Positions 24,212 to 31,700 of a stretch of DNA of 46,166 bases are shown piece after piece. The translations under genes were made by a program, and so were the position numbers. The notes below the pieces were generated by a model. That model did not search any database. It worked only from the letters and a program-made list of their open reading frames with translations, and had not been told where the DNA came from. This DNA is from Myxococcota bacterium (lineage in GTDB: Bacteria > Myxococcota_A > Bradymonadia > UBA7976 > UBA1532). The stretch is from positions 1 to 46,166 of the forward strand of contig JAKLJY010000022.1 in the NCBI GenBank assembly GCA_023150895.1, read 5' to 3'. How positions within the stretch are numbered: position 1 is the first letter of the stretch; the number at the start of each line of letters is the position of its first letter.

Positions 24212-26686
24212 TCAACCCTGACCACGGTACCGCATGTAGCTGTTCACCATCATCACCCCGTTGACCAGGAAATGTGTCAACCCGGGCGCCAACATACCGC
24301 CGCTGCGCCAGAAAAGCGCCGCATAGGCGCCCCCGGCGAACGCGCCGATCTGAAGGACGTCGAGCAGCATCTGCCGCGTCGACGCGTTCATGATCGACCA
24401 GTAGCTCAGGTGGTAGACGCCGAAGAGCGCCGCGGTCACGGCAATGGGAATGAGCGGCTCGCGGAACTCCTTGAACAGCGAGCGGCAGATGAACCCGATG
24501 AAGAACGTCTGCTCGGCGAGGACGTGGAACGCGGTCATCGCCAACGTGATCGTCAGCGCCTCGCCCGTCATCTGGTGGGGCGACAGGAACCCCACCAGCA
24601 CGCCGTACGGGATGCCGAGGAAGACCCAGTTGAAGTTCGTCGCCAGCGGCTCGACGGGGGACTTGCCGTCGCGGTTGACCAGAAAACGCATCCCCAGGAG
24701 CCCGACGGCGAGCAGGAGCACGCGGCGGATCCACCACATGGGATCGGCGACGAAGTAGTAGTACTCGAGGATCCCCATGACCTGCCAATCGGGCGGAATC
24801 ACCTTGGGAATCTCGATGAGGTGGTTCGACTCCGGGCGGATGGCTTCGGGGAACTCGGTGTGGCTGCCCGGCACGATGGTCGCCAACACGAAGAGCAGGC
24901 CGACGACGACCCCGTAGATCGTCAGGGTCACGGGCAGGCCGGCGTCGAGGCGGACGCTGCGGGCCTTGGCGCCCGGCGCCTTGCCGTCGATCTCGCGGGT
25001 GAAGATGAGCCGAAGCTCGCTCTGCGCCTCGTTGTTGTGCGGGTTCAGCGCGATGGCGTGCCGAAGGTGCTTCTCGGCGAGCTCGAAGTTGCCCGCAAGG
25101 CGATGGATCTTGCCGACCGTCATGTGGCCGACGTCGAGGTCGCTCTGCAGCCGCAGCGCACGCTCCACCTCGCGGACGGCCGCGGCGCCGGCGTTGGCGT
25201 CCCGGTTGCTCGCCAGGAACTGCGCCCAGCCGAGGTGCACGTAGGCCAGAGGCTCTTCGGGCATGGCCTCCGTCGCCATCGTGAACAACCGTCGCGCTTC
25301 GTCGTACTTCTGAAGCGTCAGGGTACTCTTGCCCTTGTTCAGCGCGTGCTCGTACTGCAGGCGCGCGCGCACCTCGGGCTGATCGAAGTCGAGACCGAGC
25401 TGCAGCGCCCGCTCGTACATCGCCCGCGTGTTTTCGTCGGAGAGCGTTCGCGCGGCCGTCTCGAGTTCGACTCTGACCTTCTCGCGCAGGCGCGAAACCG
25501 CCGGGGCGTCCCCCGCAACGGGCCGGGCTTCGAACTCGGTGAGCTTGTGTTCGAGCGCCGCCGTTATCTCCGCCGTCGTTGCCGAGCGACCGACGCCGAG
25601 CGCATCGAAGGCGTGCTGTGCCTCGAGTGTCCGGAGGGCGTCCTCGAGACGTCGAATGCCGAGTTCCGAGACCTCGACGACGCCGAACTTCAGGAGCGAG
25701 AGGACCCGCAATCGCGCCTCGTCGGTCGTCCACCGCAGCGTACGGGCGGCCGTCTCGACGAGCGCGGCCGCCGGGACGCCGGCACCGATGAGGGCGAAGA
25801 CCTCCGCGTCCCCTGCCTGAAGGGTGCGGCCCCACGGTTGCGAGACGGCCTCGCCATTGACCCGCAGGGGGGCCTCCCCGAGGCCCGCGAGCTCGGCCGC
25901 GATTTCGCCGGCGCCGAGGGCCGCGTGCAGACCGGTCTCGATGATCTCCCGCGTGGTGGCGAAGAGCAGGATCTCTTCCTCCGCCGCGGTGTCGTCCGGC
26001 ACGAACCGGAACGAGCCGTGCTGCTGGCGGAAGGCGTTGAGGAGCCGCTCCATCGCCTGAATGCTCAGCGCGCGGTGGAGTTCGCGGGGCGTCATCGCCT
26101 GCAGCGCGATGAGCGCCGAGCCGAGTCGCCCCCCCTGATCACGACGCTGGTCGACGGCCTGCGCGAACGTGTCGGCCGTGATGACCCCGTGTTGAATCAG
26201 GAGCTCCCCGAGCTGCTCCTCGGCGATGTTCGACATCGCGTTGACCGGGACGCCCCGCTGGAAGATGACGACCTTCTCCTGGCGGCGGTCCGAGCCGACG
26301 AGGAAGAGACGGCCCGTCCGGCCCTCCTGGAAGAGGCGGGCAAAGACGCCGGCGAGCGCCGTGCGGTCGAGGGGGCCGGCGAGGTCCGGGCGCGGGCGCA
26401 TCACTGCCCCCGCGACCTGGAAGACCGGCGGCATCGTCTCGTCGAACGCGCTCTGGAACTCCGGGACGTCGCCGAGCGTCACCGCCGGCGCGCCGTCGCG
26501 GGAGACGAGGTCCGTCCGGAAGAGCCGCCCCTGGCGGATCAGCGTCTGGATCGTCGCGAGCGGGAGCAGGCCCATCGACGTTCCGGTCCGATCCGTCAGC
26601 TCGTAACGATGGTCGAGACGCGGTGGCGTCGGGCTGCCGGGCAGCCCGTGGGGGCCCTGGTCCCCGTTGTTCGTTGCTCCTGCCAA
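24212..26686 (-). CDS. GYF-like/DUF4388/J-like/TPR protein fused to a CPBP intramembrane protease domain
   Basis: The product has about 824 residues. The TTG at 26686 has GGAGG five bases upstream and lets the frame include the complete N-terminal GYF_2-like motif (HRYELTDRTGTSMGLLPLATI). Then come a DUF4388 (PATAN-like) region, about 95-220, with IFQRGVPVNAMSN and LGELLIQHGVI; a J-domain-like helical segment without HPD (FDALGVGRSATTAEI); TPR repeats (AYVHLGWAQFLASNRD, AEKHLRHAIALNPHN); and a multi-helix membrane part. The last helices carry CPBP/CAAX-protease motifs: EQTFFIGF (usual EExxxR altered), FGVYH and THFLVN, giving Glu, His, His and Asn. CPBP enzymes cut within membranes. Myxosortases that process MYXO-CTERM proteins have been proposed to belong to this superfamily. 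Confidence 0.85.
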   Translation of the reverse strand: MAGATNNGDQGPHGLPGSPTPPRLDHRYELTDRTGTSMGLLPLATIQTLIRQGRLFRTDLVSRDGAPAVTLGDVPEFQSAFDETMPPVFQVAGAVMRPRPDLAGPLDRTALAGVFARLFQEGRTGRLFLVGSDRRQEKVVIFQRGVPVNAMSNIAEEQLGELLIQHGVITADTFAQAVDQRRDQGGRLGSALIALQAMTPRELHRALSIQAMERLLNAFRQQHGSFRFVPDDTAAEEEILLFATTREIIETGLHAALGAGEIAAELAGLGEAPLRVNGEAVSQPWGRTLQAGDAEVFALIGAGVPAAALVETAARTLRWTTDEARLRVLSLLKFGVVEVSELGIRRLEDALRTLEAQHAFDALGVGRSATTAEITAALEHKLTEFEARPVAGDAPAVSRLREKVRVELETAARTLSDENTRAMYERALQLGLDFDQPEVRARLQYEHALNKGKSTLTLQKYDEARRLFTMATEAMPEEPLAYVHLGWAQFLASNRDANAGAAAVREVERALRLQSDLDVGHMTVGKIHRLAGNFELAEKHLRHAIALNPHNNEAQSELRLIFTREIDGKAPGAKARSVRLDAGLPVTLTIYGVVVGLLFVLATIVPGSHTEFPEAIRPESNHLIEIPKVIPPDWQVMGILEYYYFVADPMWWIRRVLLLAVGLLGMRFLVNRDGKSPVEPLATNFNWVFLGIPYGVLVGFLSPHQMTGEALTITLAMTAFHVLAEQTFFIGFICRSLFKEFREPLIPIAVTAALFGVYHLSYWSIMNASTRQMLLDVLQIGAFAGGAYAALFWRSGGMLAPGLTHFLVNGVMMVNSYMRYRGQG

Positions 26687-26851
26687 CGCTCCCTCCAGAA
26701 CGGGCACGTGCGATAGGCCGGGAGGATACCCAAGGCCGGGCCGGTGGGAAACATGCCTTCGCCCGAATCGTGCGCCGCCCGGGCGACGGGGGTCCACGCG
26801 CGCCGGACGTTCGTCTCGGTCGCCCGGGCCCTTTTCCTCTACACTCCCCCC

Positions 26852-27511
26852 ATGTCCGCCCCGCTGCCCTACCCGGCGACCCGCCTGACGGTCCCGCTCG
26901 CCGGCCCCGAAGGTGCCCTCACCGTTCTGCGCCCCGCCCGCCCGGACGCGATCATCGACGCGCTGACGGAGCTCGACGCCGACGAGAAGCTGCCCTACTG
27001 GGCCGAACTCTGGCCCTCGAGCCTCGGCCTCGCCGACGCCGTCGCCCGCGGCGAGGTCGAGGTCGCCGGGCGGTCGGTCACGGAGCTCGGGTGCGGCGTG
27101 GGCCTGGTGTCGCTCGCCGCGGCCCGGGCCGGCGCGCGGCGGGTGCTGGCGACGGACTGGTACACCGAGTGTTTGTCCTTCGCCGCCGCCAGCGCCGCCG
27201 AGAACGGGCTCGCGCTCGACACCCTCCCCGTCGACTGGCGCACGCCCCCGCCCGAGGCCGCCGCCGAGGTCGTCCTCGCCGCCGACGTCCTCTATGAACG
27301 ACGAAACGCCCACGATGTCGCGGCCGCCCTGCGAGCGCTCGTCCTGCCCGGCGGCGTCGCCGTGGTGGCCGATCCCGGGCGAACGTACCAGCGAGACCTC
27401 ATTGCCGCCCTCTCCGACTGGTCGTGTCGGCGAACGCAGGTGACGGTGGCCTCGGAGCACGTCCCACAGGGGCGGGCCGAGATCGCGCTGCTGCGGTTCG
27501 AGCGCAGTTGA
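26852..27511 (+). CDS. Class I SAM-dependent methyltransferase (METTL/Nnt1-like)
   Basis: The product has 219 residues (ATG 26852). The segment LPYWAELWPSSLGLADAV is followed by the glycine-rich SAM motif VTELGCGVGLVSLAAARAGA, then VLATDWYTECLSFAAASAAENGL and LAADVLYERRN. This matches the methyltransferase-16 group (PYWA.LWPS signature), which modifies proteins on Lys or small molecules such as nicotinamide. The substrate cannot be predicted. A TACACT lies seven bases before the ATG without a good -35 box, so a near-leaderless transcript is possible. The 165-base gap to the divergent CPBP gene holds both promoters. It is a free-standing cytoplasmic enzyme. Confidence 0.85.
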   Translation: MSAPLPYPATRLTVPLAGPEGALTVLRPARPDAIIDALTELDADEKLPYWAELWPSSLGLADAVARGEVEVAGRSVTELGCGVGLVSLAAARAGARRVLATDWYTECLSFAAASAAENGLALDTLPVDWRTPPPEAAAEVVLAADVLYERRNAHDVAAALRALVLPGGVAVVADPGRTYQRDLIAALSDWSCRRTQVTVASEHVPQGRAEIALLRFERS

Positions 27512-27594
27512 AAGCGGGCGCCGGCGCGTCCATGATCTCCGCGACCGATCGGCCGCAGGCCGGTCCGCCCGATCGACTTCGCCCCGGAGCCCCC

Positions 27595-27888
27595 ATGCCG
27601 CAGACCAACCAGCGCAGCCAGACCTTCGAGTGGATGAGCACCCGCGCCCCCGGCACCCCGGCGGGTGCCGCGGCGTTCGCCGGGCAGTTCGAGCGCTTCG
27701 CCCGGGAGCGCGCCCGCCTCCTCTTCAACCTGAACTTTCCCGTCGAGACCGCCATCGGACGCATCGACGCCGCGCTCCGCTGGGAGCTCGATACGACCGT
27801 CTGGCCCCGGCAGGCGCCGGCCTTCCTGGCGGAGGTGCCCCGCTGGGTCCGCGAAGTCTACGCCCAACTGACGCCCGGCAAGGCCTGA
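27595..27888 (+). CDS. Small conserved-looking protein, unknown
   Basis: The product has 97 residues (ATG 27595, CGGAG five bases upstream). It is predicted to be mostly helical: FAGQFERFARERARLLFNL, then FPVETAIGRIDAALRWELD, then VPRWVREVYAQL. It has no signal peptide, no Cys and no known motif. The aligned Trp/Arg/Asp spacing looks constrained, so I consider it real. It is 83 bases downstream of the methyltransferase gene and may share its transcript. Its stop codon lies in the terminator stem that follows. Confidence 0.7.
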   Translation: MPQTNQRSQTFEWMSTRAPGTPAGAAAFAGQFERFARERARLLFNLNFPVETAIGRIDAALRWELDTTVWPRQAPAFLAEVPRWVREVYAQLTPGKA

Positions 27889-27933
27889 GGGTCGGAGACG
27901 ACCCCTTCAGGCTCTATATCTTTTGTTATTTCC
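27884..27933 (+). terminator. Intrinsic terminator after the 27595 gene
   Basis: A stem of CCTGA/TCAGG plus GGGTC/GACCC (27884-27893 with 27900-27904 and 27907-27911, a two-base bulge, six-base loop) is followed by a T-rich stretch at 27912-27933 (CTCTATATCTTTTGTTATTT). It is the clearest Rho-independent terminator in the window. Its loop region contains TCGGAGAC, a copy of which recurs downstream at 27967-27974. Confidence 0.7.
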
Positions 27934-27981
27934 ATAAGTCTCCGATGAGGCGGTTGATACCCCACCTCGGAGACGCCCATG
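27892..27981 (+). promoter_or_regulatory. Leader with alternative hairpins masking the ribosome-binding site
   Basis: TCGGAGAC occurs at 27892-27899 and again at 27967-27974, with its exact complement GTCTCCGA between them at 27938-27945. The second copy contains the ribosome-binding site GGAG (27969-27972), six bases before the ATG at 27979. GTCTCCGA can pair with either copy. Pairing with the second hides the ribosome-binding site; pairing with the first frees it. An AT-rich segment at 27912-27937, unlike the surrounding DNA, may also hold a promoter. The switch idea is inferred. Confidence 0.5.
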
Positions 27982-28764
27982 CCTCGTCCGGATTCCAGGG
28001 TCGCCGCCTCCCTCGCCCTGCTTGCCTCCGTGCTCGGTTGGCCCGCCCTGGCATGCGCCGAGGCGGACGCGGTCTCGACGGTGGCGCCCGATGATGCCGC
28101 GCTGAGCGCCGGCGTCGAGGTGGACGTCCCGAGCCGTTCCATCTCGCGCGGCATCCCACTGAACGACGGTTCTGCGGTGCAGCCGTCGATGTGGATCGGG
28201 CTCGGCGGTGCGTCGGCGACGGCCTGGATGAGCTTCGACCCCGCCCTCGCCGCCGAGACGGCGCACCGACCGACGGACTTCAACGGCGTCCTCGCCTATG
28301 AGGCGTCGTTCGGCCCGGTGGCCGTCGCGCCGAGCGCGACCTGGATCACGTTTCCCGGCCTGACGGGCGTGCCGCAGACCGTCGAACTCGCCCTCGACGC
28401 GACGCTCGAGCTCGGCCCGGTGGCCGTCTGTACGACGAATGTCGTCGATGCCGTGGCGTTCGAGGGGGCGTGGTTCGTCCGCGCCGGGCTCTGCACCACG
28501 CTGCCCTTGGCGGGCCTCGGCACTCTCGAGGCGGACGTCGGCGCCGCGGGCGGCAACCGCCGCTTTCACGAAGCCAACGCCGCCGTCGCGACGACGGGTC
28601 TCGGACACGTGGAGACGAACGTCGGCTGGACCCTCCCGGCGCTCGCAGGGACGTATGTCCGACTGCACGCCACCTACAGTCGGCTCGTCCACCCCGCGCT
28701 GATCGCTGCGCGCTCCGAGGTTCAACTCGCGGTCGGCGGCCTCGCCGTCGGCGCCGAACTCTGA
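27979..28764 (+). CDS. Putative outer-membrane beta-barrel protein
   Basis: The product has 261 residues (ATG 27979). A signal peptide (LALLASVLGWPALACA) is followed by barrel-like alternating strands. The mature opening SAGVEVDVPSRSISRGIPLNDGSAVQPSMWIGL resembles porin-like proteins with an 'SRG...D..A.QPS.W' motif. Four Cys are present. The final strands LHATYSRLVHPALIAARSEVQLAVGGLAVGAEL contain no C-terminal Phe. No substrate is predicted. It follows the hairpin leader at 27892-27981 and is convergent with the giant lipoprotein gene across the hairpin at 28765-28790. It is likely to be regulated at translation. Confidence 0.75.
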   Translation: MPRPDSRVAASLALLASVLGWPALACAEADAVSTVAPDDAALSAGVEVDVPSRSISRGIPLNDGSAVQPSMWIGLGGASATAWMSFDPALAAETAHRPTDFNGVLAYEASFGPVAVAPSATWITFPGLTGVPQTVELALDATLELGPVAVCTTNVVDAVAFEGAWFVRAGLCTTLPLAGLGTLEADVGAAGGNRRFHEANAAVATTGLGHVETNVGWTLPALAGTYVRLHATYSRLVHPALIAARSEVQLAVGGLAVGAEL

Positions 28765-28790
28765 GCGCCGGCCAGGGAATCGACCGGCGC
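28765..28790. terminator. Possible bidirectional terminator hairpin
   Basis: GCGCCGG (28765-28771) and CCGGCGC (28784-28790) form a perfect seven-base stem with a 12-base loop in the 31-base gap between two convergent genes. There is no U-run on either side, so it may only stabilise transcript ends. Confidence 0.4.
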
Positions 28791-28795
28791 CGGGC

Positions 28796-31700
28796 TCAGG
28801 GCTGAACGAAGGGGGCGCAGACCTCGGCGTCGCAGACTTCCCCGGCCGGACAGTCGACGTCGAGCACGCACTCCGGGCTGCGCAGCGGCGCGCACGCCCC
28901 GAAGACGCAGCTTGCCCCGTCGGCGCAGTCGCTGTTGCGGACGCACTGCGGATTCGGAGCCGCGCAGACGCCGTCCGTACAGACGAAGACCGGGAACAAG
29001 CGCCGACACTGCCGATCGTTCGCGCACGGGACCGGATCGGTACAGGTGCCGTTGATGCAGGCGGCTCCCGCGTTGCAGACGTCGACGTCGGCGCAGCGAC
29101 CGTTGCGGGCGACGCAGCGGTTGCCCTCGCAGAGGTCGCCGGCGTCGCCGCAGTCGGAGTCGCGCAGGCAGAAGTCGGCCCGCAGCCGGCAGCGCCCCGC
29201 GACGCACAACTGGCCCAAGCCGCATTGATCGTCCCGCAGGCAGGCGGGCTCGACGCAGACGCGGCCTTCACAGATCTGGGTCGCGCCGCAATCGGCGTCG
29301 ACACCGCACGCCCCGCCCTGGCAGCGCCCACCGACGCAGGTCTCGGTGCGGCGGCAGTCGTTGTCGACGAGGCACGCGGGGGCCTCGCATCGGCCCGCGT
29401 TGCAAATCAGGCCGCGGGGGGCACAGGTCGCGTCGTCCGCACACTGGGCCGCTCGGCAAAGCAGATTCACGCAGATGCCGGGCGCGCACTGCTCGTCGGC
29501 GAGGCAGCGCGTGCCCGCGACGCAGGCGTTGGCCTGGCAGATGCGCCCCTCGCCGCAGTCCTCGTCCATCAGGCACTCACCCGCCTGACAGACGCCGTCG
29601 ACGCAGGGGAAGCCGCCGCAATCCCGGCGGTCGATGCAGGCGCCGACCGGCCGGAAGGTCACGGTCACGTCGGTGTCGCCGCGGGCGCCGAACCCGTCGA
29701 CGAAGACGTAGAGATCGCCCGCCGGGACCTCGCCGAGGTCGATCAACGAGGCGAGGTTGCCGCCGGCATCGTCGTCGCAGGCGAGCTCCGAAGCGGCCGC
29801 GTCACACGTCTGCCGGGCGTAGAGGACCGTGTCGAACGTGTTGTTGGCCGTCTGCACCGTGACGCTGCCGGCCTCGACGAGGCGCAGCCGCAGGATGACC
29901 TCCGGTGCCGCGGCGTTGGCGCAGCTCCCGGCCGCGCCGTCGGGCTCCATGGCGGTCGAGATCCGCACCGTCGAGTTCGGCGCGATGTCGGTGACCGTGC
30001 GGTCGCCGCAACCGGCCTGGGCGATGCACTGACCGTTCAGGCACTGCTGGCCCGCGGCACAGTCGTCGTCGATCCGGCAACCGGCGCCGCCGATGCACTG
30101 GAAGTTGATGCACTGCTGACCGTCGGGGCAGTCCCCGTCGACCTGACAGGCGTTGACCGCGACGCACTGCGCGGCGATGCACCGCTCGGCCGGCCCGCAA
30201 TCGGCGTCGGCACGGCACTCGCCCGCGGGCACGCAGAGGCCGTTGACGCAGCGCTGGTTGGCGCCACAGTCGGCGTCGACGCGGCAGACGGGCTCGGCGA
30301 CGCACGCGCCCTGCACGCAAATCTGACCCGCAGCGCACTGCGCGTCGACCTGACAGCCCGGATCCGGGAGGCAGAATCCGAACTCGCAGATGTTGCCGGG
30401 GCCGCAGTCGGCGTCCACGCGGCAGTCCGCCGGCGGCAACGGCAGGCAGGCCCCCGCGACGCAGGCCTCGCCGGCCGGACAGTCGGCGTCGTTCGCGCAA
30501 CCGCCCGGGACCACGCAGACGTTGTTCTGGCAAATGTGCTCGGGCGTCGGGCAATCCTCGGCGACCCCGCAGAAGAAGGGCGGCAGGCAGCGCCCGCCGT
30601 TGCAGGTGAAGCCCGCCGCGCAGTCGGCGTCCGCCCGGCAGATCGAAGGCTGGCAGGTCCCCTGGTCACACCGCTCACCCCGTGCGCAATCGGAATCGGC
30701 GAAGCAGTCCGGTCGCGGGCGGCAGATGCGGGTCGTCGGGTCACAGAACTCGTCCGCCCCGCACGAACGGTCGTCGAGGCACGCCTCGATGGGCACGCAC
30801 ACGTCGCCGATGCACTGCTGCGCGTCGGGGCAGCCGCGGTCCTCGAAACAGGCGAGGCCGTCGATGCAGCGGCGCGTCAGCGGGTCGCAGATCTGCATCC
30901 GGGCGGCGCAGTCGGCGTCCGCGGCGCAGCGCCCGGTCTCGACGCAGACGAACTCGACGCACGACGAGAGCGCCGGGCAATCCCCGTTGACCCGGCACTC
31001 GCCCTGGAAGACGCAGACCCCGTCGACACACGCCTCGCCGGGACCACACGGCAGGCCGGCGTCGCAGCCTCCGACGGGCAGGCAGAGCCCCCCCTGGCAG
31101 ACCTCGCCATCGCGACAGTCCGTGTCCCGGTCGCACTCGCCGATGAACACGCACGCGCCCTGTGCACAGGCGAATCCCGGGCCGCAGTCCGCGTCGACCT
31201 GGCACTCCGGCGCAGGCGGGAGACAGAGGAAATCCTGGCAGGTCAGCCCCTCCGGGCAGTCGGCGTCGCGCCGGCACTCGCCGACGAAGAGGCACGCGCC
31301 GTCCCGACACCCGAACCCGGGCGCGCAGTCGTCGTCGCCTCGGCACTCGACGTCCCGCTGACAGACCCCTGCCACGCAGACGTTGCCGGCCCCGCAGTCG
31401 GCGTCGACCCTGCACGCCCCGGCCGGCACGCAGAAGCCCTCGCGGCATTGCTGTCCGTCGGGGCACTCGGCATCCTCACGGCACTGACCGTCGGCGACGC
31501 ACCGGAAATCGACACAACTGAAGCCGGCCGGACAGTCGATCGTGCCGCCGCACTCGCCCGTGAAAACGCAGACCCCGGCTCGGCAGACCTCGCCCTGGCC
31601 ACAATCGGCGTCGGCGCGGCAGTCGGGCGCGGCGACGCAGACGCGGGCCTGGGGGTCGCACACCTGACCGAGCGGGCACTGGGCATCCGCGAGGCACCCC

